From positions 1-54,002 of the forward strand of contig CAMLKR010000005.1 of assembly GCA_946480565.1 (NCBI GenBank): 54,002 nt of DNA. The letters run 5' to 3'. The translations under genes were made by a program, and so were the position numbers. Below the pieces are notes generated by a model. It saw only the letters and a list, made by a program, of their open reading frames with translations. It ran no database searches and was not told the origin of the DNA. The DNA comes from an uncultured Arenimonas sp. GTDB taxonomy: Bacteria; Pseudomonadota; Gammaproteobacteria; Xanthomonadales; Xanthomonadaceae. Below are positions 6,916-15,314 of the stretch, one piece after another. Numbering within the stretch: the first letter of the stretch is position 1; each line of letters opens with the position of its first letter.

Positions 6916-8679
6916 GTGATCACCCTGCGACCGTTCCTGGCGATCCTGCTCCTGGCGGGATCGCTGTTCTGCTCCGCGGCGCCGGTCGGCGCCGCGGAGG
7001 ACTACCAGTCCCTGCTCGACCAGGCCGATGAACTGCGCAGCCGGGATCCGGGCCGCTTCCAGTCGCTGCTGGGCGAACTCAACGCCCGCGTGCAGGAGGC
7101 CACCGCCCCGCAGCGCCAGCAGCTGCGCTACCTGAAGGCCTACGAGCTCGGTTACACCGGCCGCTTCGACCTGGCCGCCGAGGCCGCCATCGAGCTCTGG
7201 GAAGACGTCGACGACCCGCGCCTGCGGCTGCGCGCCGGCGCCCTGATCGTCAATTCCTACGCCATCGCCCGCAATTTCGCCGAGGGCCTGCGCTATCTCG
7301 ACCAGAGCCTGCTGCTGATCGACCGGGTGCCCGACACCGAACTGCGCAGCCACCTTTGGTTCGCCGCGGCGTCGCTCTATTCCCAGCTGGGCCAGCACGA
7401 GCTGAGCCGGCACTACGCCGAACGCATCCTGGAAAGCAGCACCGTGCCGCGCACCCGCTGCTTCGCCAGCATGCAGCGCCTGGAAGCCCTGCTGCACCTG
7501 GGCGAACTGGCCGACGACGAAGGCGAGACCCGGGCCAGCGTCGAGCTGTGCGATTCCGAGAAGGAGGTGCTGGTGGCCAGCTTCGGCCGCACCGTGCTGG
7601 CGCGGCAGTGGGCGCGCAAGGGCGAACACGGCGCCGCCATCGCCCTGCTCGAACCGCGGCTGCCGGAGATCGAGGCCACCCGCTATCCGCGCCTGATCGG
7701 CGACGCCCAGTCGCTGCTGGCCGAACTGCACCTGGCCCTGGGCCAGCTGGAACCGGCCGAGGCCTACGCCCAGCAGGCGGTGCGACAGAGCCACGACATC
7801 GCCTTCTCGCAACCGCTGGTGACCGCGCACCGCGTGCTCTACGACATCGCGATGGCGCGCGGCGACAGCACCGCCGCGCTCGGCCACTACCGCCGCTACG
7901 CCGAGGCCGACAAGGCCTACCTGGACTCGATCAAGGCGCGCGAACAGGCCTACCTCACCATCAAGCACGAAACCGCCCAGAAGAACCAGACGATCGAGCT
8001 GCTCAACAACCAGAACCGGGTGCTGCAGCTGGAGCAGCAGGTCAGCGCCAAGACCACCCAGGCCACCCAGCTGCTGGTCGCCCTGCTGTGCGTGATGCTG
8101 GCCTCGATCGCCTACTGGGCGATCAAGATCAAGCGCATGCAGGTCTCGTTCCGGCGCCTGGCCGAAACCGACGCCCTGACCGGCATCAGCAACCGCCTGC
8201 ACTTCAGCCGCCAGGCCGAGCAGGCGCTGGAGTACTGCCGCAACAATCGCGAGGACGCGGTGCTGGTGATGTTCGACCTGGACGAGTTCAAGGCCATCAA
8301 CGACCAGCACGGCCACGCGATGGGCGACTGGGTGCTGCAGCAGGTGGCGTCGGCCTGCGGCCGGGTCGGGCGCAAGCACGACCTGTTCGGGCGCCTGGGC
8401 GGCGAGGAATTCGCCTTCCTGCTGGTCGGCGCCGACGCCAGGGCCGGCATCCTGCTGGCCCAGCAGTGCCGGCAGAACATCGCCGCCATCGACACCGCCG
8501 ACACCGGCCGCGCCTTCCGGGTGACCGCGAGTTTCGGCGTCGCCGCCACCGCCGATGCCGGTTACGGTTTCCAGGCCCTGCTCGCCAGCGCCGACGACGC
8601 CATGTACCGGTCCAAGCGCGAGGGCCGCGACCGCGTCACCGTGCACGGCGCCGCCACGCCTGCCGCCGTTCCGGCCTGA
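6916..8679 (+). CDS. Periplasmic-TPR, membrane-bound GGDEF diguanylate cyclase
   Basis: A 587-residue predicted diguanylate cyclase making c-di-GMP from two GTP. A signal peptide/first membrane segment (PFLAILLLAGSLFCSAAPVGA) leads to a periplasmic TPR-like helical region to about residue 345. A coiled coil (around 350-380), a membrane segment near 383-404 and a C-terminal GGDEF domain follow. The active-site signature is GGEEF at 495-499, preceded by FDLDEFKAINDQHGHAMGD. No RxxD inhibitory site is obvious. It begins at a GTG 8 bases after the borosin precursor stop, implying co-expression and perhaps sensing of the peptide or its target; that link is inference. Confidence 0.92.
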   Translation: MITLRPFLAILLLAGSLFCSAAPVGAAEDYQSLLDQADELRSRDPGRFQSLLGELNARVQEATAPQRQQLRYLKAYELGYTGRFDLAAEAAIELWEDVDDPRLRLRAGALIVNSYAIARNFAEGLRYLDQSLLLIDRVPDTELRSHLWFAAASLYSQLGQHELSRHYAERILESSTVPRTRCFASMQRLEALLHLGELADDEGETRASVELCDSEKEVLVASFGRTVLARQWARKGEHGAAIALLEPRLPEIEATRYPRLIGDAQSLLAELHLALGQLEPAEAYAQQAVRQSHDIAFSQPLVTAHRVLYDIAMARGDSTAALGHYRRYAEADKAYLDSIKAREQAYLTIKHETAQKNQTIELLNNQNRVLQLEQQVSAKTTQATQLLVALLCVMLASIAYWAIKIKRMQVSFRRLAETDALTGISNRLHFSRQAEQALEYCRNNREDAVLVMFDLDEFKAINDQHGHAMGDWVLQQVASACGRVGRKHDLFGRLGGEEFAFLLVGADARAGILLAQQCRQNIAAIDTADTGRAFRVTASFGVAATADAGYGFQALLASADDAMYRSKREGRDRVTVHGAATPAAVPA

Positions 8680-8687
8680 AACCCGAG

Positions 8688-9212
8688 ATGGACCTGGACC
8701 GCATGATGTTCGAAACCCCACGCCTGCGCCTGCGCGAGCTGCACGACGGCGACGCCGGCTTCATCTTCGAACTGCTCAACGACCCCGACTTCCTGCGCAA
8801 CATCGGCGACCGCGGCGTGCACAGCCACGAGGACGCGCTGCGCTACATCGCCGAGGGTCCGCGCGCCAGCTACGCCCGCAACGGCTGGGGCCTGTGGGCG
8901 GTCGAACGCCGCGGGGACGGCGCCCTGGTCGGCATGTGCGGGCTGCTGCGCCGCGACACCCTGCCCGGCCCGGACATCGGCTACGCCTTCCTGCCGGCGT
9001 TCCGAGGCCAGGGTTACGCCAGCGAGGCCGCGGCGGCGACCCTGGAGTTCGCGTTCACCCGCGCCGGCCTGGACCGGGTGCTTGCCATCGTCACCCCGGG
9101 CAATGCCGGGTCGGTGCGCGTGCTGGAGAAGCTGGGCCTGCGCGAGCAGCGTCGCCAGGCCTTCGGCGGGGACCCGCTGGCGGTGTACGCCATCGACCGC
9201 CCCGCGGGCTGA
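8688..9212 (+). CDS. GNAT family N-acetyltransferase (RimJ/RimL-like)
   Basis: A 174-residue acetyltransferase of the same broad class as the one at 5137 but not a close copy. It opens with ETPRLRLRELHDGDA, carries the acetyl-CoA motif AFLPAFRGQGYASEA and ends with the TPGNAGSVRVLEKLG segment. In-frame ATGs at 8703 and 8706 are alternatives to the start used here. It lies 8 bases after the GGDEF gene and probably belongs to the same transcript. Substrate unknown. Confidence 0.88.
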   Translation: MDLDRMMFETPRLRLRELHDGDAGFIFELLNDPDFLRNIGDRGVHSHEDALRYIAEGPRASYARNGWGLWAVERRGDGALVGMCGLLRRDTLPGPDIGYAFLPAFRGQGYASEAAAATLEFAFTRAGLDRVLAIVTPGNAGSVRVLEKLGLREQRRQAFGGDPLAVYAIDRPAG

Positions 9213-9400
9213 ACCGCCCGCCCCGCCGGGCGGATGACCGGCCGCCGCATCCCGGCCCGTTGGAAGACTGGCAAGCGGCGCTGGCGCCCCCCGGGGCGCG
9301 GGCAGTGAAAGGCGACCCGGTCCCCGCGACCGGTGCTGCCGGCGACGCGGGCATCCGGCACGACTCCCCCCGGCGTCGCCGTTTCCCAGGAGCAGCTTCC

Positions 9401-9760
9401 GTGAGTGCGCTATCCCTCCGCATCCGCAAGGCCCGCGCCGGCGCCGGCCTCTCCCAGGCCCAGATCGCCCAGCGCGTCGGCGTCAAACGCAGCGCCGTCA
9501 CCCAGTGGGAACATCCGGCCGGCACCCGGCCCAGCGTCGACCACCTGATCCGCATCGCGATGGAAACCGACGTCGCCTTCGAGTGGCTGGCGACCGGCCG
9601 CGGCCCCACCCGCAGCAGCGGTCCCGAGCCGGTGCCGCCGATGATCCTGGAAGACTTCGCCCGCGACGAACACGAAAGCCAGGCCCTGAGCTACCTGCGG
9701 CATTTCTCCCCCAGCCGCCGGCGCATGGCGCTGGAGATCCTGGCGGCGCTGTCGCGCTGA
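9401..9760 (+). CDS. XRE family transcriptional regulator (HTH-3)
   Basis: A 119-residue DNA-binding protein. The N-terminal lambda-repressor-like helix-turn-helix (GLSQAQIAQRVGVKRSAVTQ) is followed by a conserved FEWLATGRG segment and a short C-terminal helix pair. GTG start at 9401 with CCAGGA 10-15 bases upstream; no ATG fits the domain boundary. It has a clear paralogue at 26093-26506 that shares SAV-QWE and FEWLATGRG. There is no protease or peptide-binding domain, so it is probably a simple dimeric repressor; its targets are unknown. Confidence 0.88.
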   Translation: MSALSLRIRKARAGAGLSQAQIAQRVGVKRSAVTQWEHPAGTRPSVDHLIRIAMETDVAFEWLATGRGPTRSSGPEPVPPMILEDFARDEHESQALSYLRHFSPSRRRMALEILAALSR

Positions 9761-9978
9761 GCAGGCGCGGCGCCGGATCTTCGGCGCCGGCCTGGGCCGG
9801 CAGGACGTGATCCGATCATCGCAGGCTGGCGGGCAATACACGGCGTCGGCCTGCGACCCTCCGGCGTCCGCCGGCATCCGGTGTAACAGGCGCCGGTCCC
9901 GTCGATTGGATCGAGCAGGCACATCCGATGGAACGGCGGCTGGCTACTCTTGCCAGCTGGCCTCCGGAGACCGACCCC

Positions 9979-11247
9979 ATGCGTCGCACCCTGATGATCG
10001 CACTTGCCCTCGCCGCATCGATCGCCCATGCGCAAGCGCCCACGCCGGCACAGGCACGTGCGGTATTCGCCGAAGCCGAAACCGCCTGCCGCAGCGACGG
10101 CGCCGTCCTGTGGGGCCGATCGCTCTGCCTGCCGCTGCTTCTGGTCGATCCCGCCAGCCGAACCGTGATGAGCTCCACCGGCGGCAGCGGCGACGCCCTG
10201 GTGGAACGCGACGGCGTTTTCGTCGGTCGGCTTCCCGATCGCATCAACATCGCCAACACGGCCCTGGATTGGGAAGGGCAACGTCGCGCCATGCTGGTCT
10301 GGCCGCTGCCCAAGGACAAGAACGACCGAGTGGCCCTGCTCATGCACGAGTCCTGGCACGGAATACAGGAGGCACTCGGCCTACCCGCGCGCTCGCCCAA
10401 CCCGGCGCATCTGTCCACCGTCGACGGTCGGATCGGCATGCGGCTGGAGTGGCGGGCCCTGGCGGCCGCCCTGCGGGCAGGCGATGCAAAGGCGGAGAAG
10501 CTGGCGATCTCGGATGCCCTGGCTTTCCGGGCATGGCGCCGACAGCGCGATCCGCAGGCGGGCCCGCTGGAAAATCATCTGGAACTCAACGAAGGCCTGG
10601 CCGAGTACACCGGGCAGCAACTCAGTGGCCGGGGGCAGCTGGACGAGCACATCGCGGCCGGATTGGCCGACCGGGAAAACGACCCGTCGTTCGTGCGCAG
10701 CTTCGCTTACGGATCGGGGCCCGCCTATGGCCGACTGCTCGATCGCCATGCGCCGGAATGGCGCCGGTCGGTGCACGCCGGCGACGATCTAGGCGACCGC
10801 CTCGCCGCCGCTCTCGGCCTGCGCGCGACGGCGCAAACCCCGAGCTTGCCGCCCGAGGCCGCCCGGCGCCACGACTACCCGCAGGTACAGTCGGAGGAAG
10901 AGGCGCTTGAGGCCCGGCGGCAGGAGACGGTGAAACGCTGGCGCGGCCGCCTGGTCGAGGGGCCGACGGTCTTCCTGCCGTTCCGACGGATGAACATCTC
11001 CTTCAACCCCGGGAACCTGTTCGCCCTGCCGCCCGAGGGAACGGTCTATCCGACGCTGCGGGTGGTGGACGAATGGGGCGTGCTGGACGTGGAGCAAGGC
11101 GCCCTGATCGGCGACGACTGGGCCGGCGTCCGCCTTCCGGGCCCGGCCACCGTCGAGGGCGGCGTGGTGCGCGGGCCCGGCTGGACGATGCGCCCGGAGG
11201 GCGGCTGGCGCCTGGACGTCGCCACACAACGGATCGAGAAGCCCTGA
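9979..11247 (+). CDS. Secreted protein with HExxH zinc-metallopeptidase-like motif
   Basis: A 422-residue exported protein. The start at 9979 gives a good signal peptide (MRRTLMIALALAASIAHAQA) and a GGAGA ribosome site; an upstream in-frame ATG at 9928 would bury it. The central region carries LLMHESWHGIQEALGLP, an HExxH motif, and about 85 residues later ELNEGLAEYTG, a plausible third zinc ligand of gluzincin type. The C-terminal part (from about 300) is beta-rich, with a WR/GRL-type segment. I do not recognise the named family. A secreted zinc peptidase is a reasonable inference, but peptidase activity is not proven. Confidence 0.75.
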   Translation: MRRTLMIALALAASIAHAQAPTPAQARAVFAEAETACRSDGAVLWGRSLCLPLLLVDPASRTVMSSTGGSGDALVERDGVFVGRLPDRINIANTALDWEGQRRAMLVWPLPKDKNDRVALLMHESWHGIQEALGLPARSPNPAHLSTVDGRIGMRLEWRALAAALRAGDAKAEKLAISDALAFRAWRRQRDPQAGPLENHLELNEGLAEYTGQQLSGRGQLDEHIAAGLADRENDPSFVRSFAYGSGPAYGRLLDRHAPEWRRSVHAGDDLGDRLAAALGLRATAQTPSLPPEAARRHDYPQVQSEEEALEARRQETVKRWRGRLVEGPTVFLPFRRMNISFNPGNLFALPPEGTVYPTLRVVDEWGVLDVEQGALIGDDWAGVRLPGPATVEGGVVRGPGWTMRPEGGWRLDVATQRIEKP

Positions 11248-11263
11248 TCCGGCGATCGCGGGC

Positions 11264-12298
11264 TCACACCGGCGTCGGGTTGCGGTACTTGAAGCTGGCC
11301 TGGTGCCAGTAGGGATAGGGCTTGGGGCGTTCGCTGGCGGCGTCCAGGCGCGCGACCTGGTCGGGCGTCAGCGTCCAGCCGACGGCGCCCAGATTCTGGC
11401 GCAGCTGTTCCTCGTTGCGCGCGCCGATGATCACGGTGCTGACGGTCGGGCGCTGCAGCACCCAGTTCAGCGCGACCTGGGGCACGGACCGGCCGGTTTC
11501 CGCGGCCACCGCGTCCAGCGCGTCCACCACCCGGTACAGGTACTCCTGCTCGACCTGCGGGCCACCGTCGGCCGCGACCTTGGAATTGAGCCGGCTGCCG
11601 GGCGGCAGCGGCTGGCCGCGGCGGATCTTCCCGGTCAGGCGGCCCCAACCCAGCGGGCTCCAGACCACGGCGCCGACGCCCTCGGCCAGCCCCAGCGGCA
11701 TCAGCTCCCATTCGTAGTCGCGGCCGACCAGCGAGTAGTACGCCTGGTGCGCGACGTAGCGGCTCCAGCCGTGGCGGTCGGACACGCCCAGGGATTTCAT
11801 CAGGTGCCAGCCGCTGAAGTTGGACACGCCGAGGTAGCGGATCTTGCCGGCACGCACCAGCCCGTCGAGCGTGGACAGCACTTCTTCGGCCGGCGTGCGC
11901 GCGTCGTAGCCGTGCAGCTGGAACAGGTCGATGTAGTCGGTGCCCAGCCGCTTCAGCGACGCGTCCACCGAGCGCAGCAGGTGGTGGCGCGAGGAGCCGA
12001 CCTGGTTCTCGCCCTCGCCGAAACGGAAGGTCGCCTTGGTCGAGAGGATCAGCTGGTCGCGGGCGCGGCCCTTGATCGCCTCGCCCAGGATCGATTCCGA
12101 TGCGCCGCGCGAATAGATGTCGGCGCTGTCGAACATGCTCACTCCCGCGTCCAGGCAGACGTCGACCAGCCGCCGCGCTTCGGCGACGTCGGTGGCGCCC
12201 CAGGCCTTGAAGAACTCGCCCTCGCCGCCGAAGGTGCCGGTGCCGAAACTCAGGGCGGGCACGCGGAACCCGGAGTTTCCGAGATAGCGGTATTCCAT
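11264..12298 (-). CDS. Aldo/keto reductase (YhdN/Tas-like)
   Basis: A 344-residue NADPH-dependent aldo/keto reductase with an (alpha/beta)8 barrel. Catalytic tetrad residues are visible: Asp and Tyr in FDSADIYSRGASE, Lys in LILSTKATF and His in LFQLHGYDART. The C-terminal cofactor segment is STVIIGARNEEQLRQNLGA. It begins MEYRYLGNSGFRVPALSFGTG, the usual start for this class. Length and motifs match the AKR family acting on aldehydes or ketones; substrate unknown. Convergent with the upstream secreted protein gene. Confidence 0.93.
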   Translation of the reverse strand: MEYRYLGNSGFRVPALSFGTGTFGGEGEFFKAWGATDVAEARRLVDVCLDAGVSMFDSADIYSRGASESILGEAIKGRARDQLILSTKATFRFGEGENQVGSSRHHLLRSVDASLKRLGTDYIDLFQLHGYDARTPAEEVLSTLDGLVRAGKIRYLGVSNFSGWHLMKSLGVSDRHGWSRYVAHQAYYSLVGRDYEWELMPLGLAEGVGAVVWSPLGWGRLTGKIRRGQPLPPGSRLNSKVAADGGPQVEQEYLYRVVDALDAVAAETGRSVPQVALNWVLQRPTVSTVIIGARNEEQLRQNLGAVGWTLTPDQVARLDAASERPKPYPYWHQASFKYRNPTPV

Positions 12299-12723
12299 GG
12301 GGATGCCTCCTGCTGACGTGGGGAGCCCATTGCAGCCGGGATCGCCCTGCGGACACAAGCGCCGGCGCGGAACCCAGCGTCCGGCCGCCGCCAACGCGGG
12401 ACCAGGGCGCGGGCGGCCAGCCGCGACGGACGCCGGCCCGGCGTGAAGACCGGCCTGGCCGGAACATTCCGGCGCGCTCGTTGGAATCCATGCAGCTGCC
12501 GCTCAGGTTCGGTTCGTGAGGCAGCGCACACATCGCCCGCAAAGTGTGAAGCAGTCGTCGCGCAATGTGTGAACGCACGCGTTTTTGCCGCGAAAACGTG
12601 CGCGAAATCCCACAGCACGCAACTGTGAGGCAGCACGCAATCGTTTGAAAAACAGCTGCCTAGACTGCGTTCCATGGATCCACCGTAACCCACGGCAGGA
12701 CTCCGGGAGAAAGGCAGAAGCCC
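12299..12723. other. Intergenic region with degenerate TGTGA-GCAG repeats
   Basis: 425 bases without a convincing gene. It holds at least three copies of a loose TGTGA(A/G)GCAG motif (about 12515, 12544 and 12623) plus a partial one at 12566. There is also an exact 10-bp direct repeat, CAGCACGCAA, at 12613-12622 and 12631-12640 (18-bp period). These sit just upstream of the small exported protein gene and may be operator or activator sites. Confidence 0.5.
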
Positions 12724-13035
12724 ATGAACGCGAACCGCCCGATGATCAACCGCCTCCCGCTCGCCGCCCGCCTGGGCCTGGCGCTGGTGATCGCGTTCGC
12801 CGGCACCGCCTTCGCCGGCGACGCGCAGGCCGCGGCCGACCCGCGCGGCAACGTGGGCCTGGTCCAGGGTTCGGGTGCGCTGAGCAGCAGCGGCGTGGTC
12901 CAGTTCCGCATCATCATCCGCGACACGCTGCGGCTGGGTGTGGCGCGCCAGCAGGACCCGGCGCGCGGCCCGCAGACCCGCACCACCATCAGCCGCGAAG
13001 GCGACCGCGAAGTGGTCACCTACGCCAAGCCCTGA
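12724..13035 (+). CDS. Small exported protein of unknown function
   Basis: A 103-residue protein with a long signal peptide (positive N-terminus, then LGLALVIAFAGTAFAGDAQA). The mature part is about 65 residues and contains the beta-rich stretch GVVQFRIIIRDTLRLGV, with a charged C-terminus. No family recognised. It has a repeat-bearing upstream region and a strong terminator directly after it, so it is a monocistronic unit. A periplasmic or secreted role is inferred from the signal alone. Confidence 0.75.
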   Translation: MNANRPMINRLPLAARLGLALVIAFAGTAFAGDAQAAADPRGNVGLVQGSGALSSSGVVQFRIIIRDTLRLGVARQQDPARGPQTRTTISREGDREVVTYAKP

Positions 13036-13050
13036 ATCCCGCGCAAAAGA

Positions 13051-13090
13051 ACGGGGCGGGTCGCTCGCGCGGCCCGCCCCGTTTGTTTTT
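13051..13090 (+). terminator. Rho-independent terminator, possibly bidirectional
   Basis: Strong stem ACGGGGCGGG / CCCGCCCCGT with a T-rich tail (TTTGTTTTTG). It lies between the convergent small-protein gene and HU gene and can serve both. Confidence 0.88.
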
Positions 13091-13129
13091 GCCGCGGGCG
13101 CCGTCAGGCGCGCCGCCGCTGCGCGGTGA

Positions 13130-13510
13130 TCAGGCCGCGGCGTCCTTGAGCTTCTTGAGCGGACGCACCTTCACCTTGACGGTGGCCGGCTTGGCGGCGA
13201 ACCACTGCTCTTCCTTGGTGAACGGGTTGATGCCCTTGCGCTTCGGCTTGGCCGGCACGTTGACGACGGTGATCTTCAGCAGGCCCGGCAGGGTGAAGCT
13301 GCCCGCGCCCTTCTTGCTGACCGAACCGTGCACCGCGCCCTCGAGCGCGCCCATCACGGCGCGGACGTCCTTGGCGGCGACGCCGGTGGACTCGGCGATG
13401 TGCGAGACCAGACCCGACTTGCTGAGCGCTTCCTTGATCGGCTTCGGCGCGGCCGGCTTGGCAGCGGCCTTCGGGGCAGCCTTCTTCTTCGCAGCTTTCT
13501 TGGTAGCCAT
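13130..13510 (-). CDS. HU-family DNA-binding protein with Lys/Ala-rich N-terminal tail
   Basis: A 126-residue nucleoid protein. Residues 1-25 are a Lys/Ala/Pro tail (MATKKAAKKKAAPKAAAKPA) like histone H1 or HC1 tails. Residues 26-120 are an HU/IHF fold with the signature KGAGSFTLPGLLKITVVNVP and the beta-arm segment KGINPFTKEEQ. Plain HU is about 90 residues, so the tail is a true extension. It would bind and bend DNA non-specifically, and the tail should raise affinity or compact DNA. ATG at 13510 is set by the tail; longer starts have no support. Confidence 0.93.
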   Translation of the reverse strand: MATKKAAKKKAAPKAAAKPAAPKPIKEALSKSGLVSHIAESTGVAAKDVRAVMGALEGAVHGSVSKKGAGSFTLPGLLKITVVNVPAKPKRKGINPFTKEEQWFAAKPATVKVKVRPLKKLKDAAA

Positions 13511-13807
13511 GTTTTTTTGTTCCCGTTGATGCTTGATGGGTTGTTGGGGTGCCTGGAAAACCCTCCGGCCCTGCGAATGTAGGGCAAGTCCGAGTCGCCG
13601 CCAAGCCCAAAACGGCAAAAAAGCCGGGTTTTTTTGCAGGCGGGCGATGCCGGCGCCATGGCCTGCGTTCCGGATCGCCCCCGCGGGAAAAAGTACGGCG
13701 CTCCCCATGCCCCAGGGGAGCGCCGCGCCGGGCGACTGGCGCGCCCGGAATCAAAACGTCCCGCGCGGCCCGGCCAGCACGCCGGGGGCTCCGCGCGGGG
13801 CCAGGGC

Positions 13808-14248
13808 TCAGGCGGCCTTGGCCTTTTTCAGTGCACGCATGCGGTCGTGCATCTGCTGCACTTCCGGCAGGTAGCGGCTGGCGAGCTCGCGCACCTGCGG
13901 CGGCTGCTCGCCGCCCAGGGCGTCGCGGAAGGCATGCAGCACGCGGTCCTCCTGCTCCTCCAGCGAGCCGATGTAGGCCGCGTCGGCGTCCTTGGACAGG
14001 GTGGCCTTGAGGTCGGCATACCCCTTGCGGACGCTGCCCAGCCAGGTGCCGTCCTGGTCCGGCGACTCGCCGTGCCGGGCGACTTCGGCCTTGAGGTCGG
14101 CGACGATCGCCGCCTTGAGCCGGCCCATCTTCAGGAACAGGTCCTGGTAGTGGGTGTTGGTGGTCTGCCGGGCGGCGTGGTCGTAGAAGTCGATGCCGTC
14201 GTTCAGGGCCTCGATCAGTCCGTTGAGCGTGGTGGTGGTCTTGGTCAT
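13808..14248 (-). CDS. PA2169-family four-helix-bundle protein (DUF2383, ferritin-like)
   Basis: A 146-residue, all-helical protein of the PA2169/DUF2383 type. It starts TTLNGLIEALNDGIDFYDHAA, the family's opening helix, and includes YIGSLEEQEDRVLHAFRDAL, with the Glu and His residues seen in ferritin-like folds. No iron-oxidising activity is established for the family. Neighbouring small genes (HU, lipoproteins, entericidin) suggest a general stress set. GGAGAACCCCC upstream of the ATG provides a ribosome site. Confidence 0.85.
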   Translation of the reverse strand: MTKTTTTLNGLIEALNDGIDFYDHAARQTTNTHYQDLFLKMGRLKAAIVADLKAEVARHGESPDQDGTWLGSVRKGYADLKATLSKDADAAYIGSLEEQEDRVLHAFRDALGGEQPPQVRELASRYLPEVQQMHDRMRALKKAKAA

Positions 14249-14341
14249 GGGGGTTCTCCTTGGGGGGAGGCCCGCCGCCGCATTGCGGCGGGCCGGAGTG
14301 CGCGGCCGCACGCGGCCGCGCGGCGATCGCCGATCGGGGGA

Positions 14342-14791
14342 TCAGCGGTCGAGCGCGTCGGCGTCGGCCTCGGCGCGGTCGAGGTCGGCCTGGGCGCGGA
14401 CCTTGGCGTCCTCGTATTCCGCCTGCGCGTCGGCATTGCAGGCGTCCTGTTCCGGTTCGGCCAGGCCGTCGCAGCGCTCCTTGGCCACGCTCAGCGCGCC
14501 CTCGGCCTTGGCCATCTCGACGTCGTAGCGGGCCTGCGCGGTGTCCTCCACCGCGTCGGCGCGGGCCTCGGCCTGGTCGTCGTAATCGCCGTCGGCCATG
14601 GCGTCGGACACGTTCTCGCTGGCGTCGGCCGCGGTCTCGCCGGCCTCGGCCTGCTCGTCGCGGATCTCCTCGGTGGCTTCCGCGCTCGCCTCGGCGACAT
14701 CTTCCTGCACTTCGGCCGGCGTTTCCGGCTGGCAGGCGGCGAGGCCCATCGCGATCGCGAGCGTCAGGGCGGACAGGGTCAGTTTGTTCAT
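14342..14791 (-). CDS. Acidic alpha-helical lipoprotein, function unknown
   Basis: A 149-residue predicted lipoprotein. The signal peptide ends in a lipobox (MGLAAC at residues 15-20), so Cys20 should be lipidated. The mature protein is almost entirely Ala/Glu/Asp/Gln-rich helix with many DAxE-type heptads, with two further cysteines near residues 107 and 117 that could form a disulphide. It resembles unnamed periplasmic helical lipoproteins of xanthomonads. No enzymatic motif. It is co-oriented with the PA2169-type gene downstream. Confidence 0.8.
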   Translation of the reverse strand: MNKLTLSALTLAIAMGLAACQPETPAEVQEDVAEASAEATEEIRDEQAEAGETAADASENVSDAMADGDYDDQAEARADAVEDTAQARYDVEMAKAEGALSVAKERCDGLAEPEQDACNADAQAEYEDAKVRAQADLDRAEADADALDR

Positions 14792-15109
14792 GGGAAGTCT
14801 CCGTTGGGGGAAGGAACTCGTCGCGCGTCCGCGGCCGCAGCGCGGCCCGGACGTTCGCCGACGGAGAAGACTTCGCAAGGACCGTGCCAAGCGGGAAACA
14901 CCGCGCGCAGGCGCTGTCCAACGCCTCCGGCGGCGCCGCATCGTGCACGCTGCAGGGTTCCCGGACCGGCGGCCAATGCACATCGCACGGTCGGCGCCAC
15001 AGCGCGCGCGTCGGGATGACGGATATCCACGCCGGGGCCGCTTGGCACGGAACTTGATGGTCCTGCACCGAGGCCCGCCTCACTTCCGAATCCAACCGAG
15101 GACTCCGCC
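14792..15109. other. Divergent intergenic region with a sigma-54-like element
   Basis: 318 bases without a gene, between the divergent lipoprotein and entericidin-like genes. The only patterned element I see is TTGGCACGGAACTTGAT at 15042-15058, close to the -24/-12 consensus (TGGCAC-N5-TTGC) but with A instead of C in the -12 part. Confidence 0.4.
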
Positions 15110-15262
15110 ATGAACACGCTGCTGCGCAAGACCCCCGCGATCGCCCTGCTGGCCCTGCTGCTCTCGTCCCTGGCCGCCTGCAACACCATCGAAGGCGTCG
15201 GCAAGGACGTGCAGGAAGTGGGCGAGGAAGTCGAGGAAGCCGCGGACGAAACCAAGAACTGA
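15110..15262 (+). CDS. Entericidin-like small lipoprotein
   Basis: A 50-residue gene easily missed because of its size. The signal peptide ends in a lipobox (SSLAAC, Cys24), followed by NTIEGVGKDVQEVGEEVEE. This is the entericidin A/B pattern: lipidated Cys, NTxxGxGxD, then an amphipathic acidic helix. Entericidins are outer-membrane lipoproteins linked to stress-induced lysis in E. coli; in other proteobacteria the role is less clear. A CGAGGA ribosome site lies 8-13 bases upstream and a strong hairpin follows the stop. Confidence 0.88.
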   Translation: MNTLLRKTPAIALLALLLSSLAACNTIEGVGKDVQEVGEEVEEAADETKN

Positions 15263-15276
15263 GCACCCGGCCGCAG

Positions 15277-15303
15277 GGCGGACGCCCCGCGCGGGCGTCC
15301 GCC
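15277..15303 (+). terminator. Strong hairpin between convergent genes
   Basis: Perfect 11-bp stem (GGCGGACGCCC / GGGCGTCCGCC) with loop CGCGC, but no T run. It may stop or protect the 3' end of the entericidin-like and response-regulator transcripts. Confidence 0.6.
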
Positions 15304-15314
15304 GGTCCCAGGGC

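Noticed and set aside
12443..12628. 61-codon frame in the region before the small exported protein
   Set aside because: It has no ribosome site, has Arg/Cys-rich composition and overlaps the repeat cluster.
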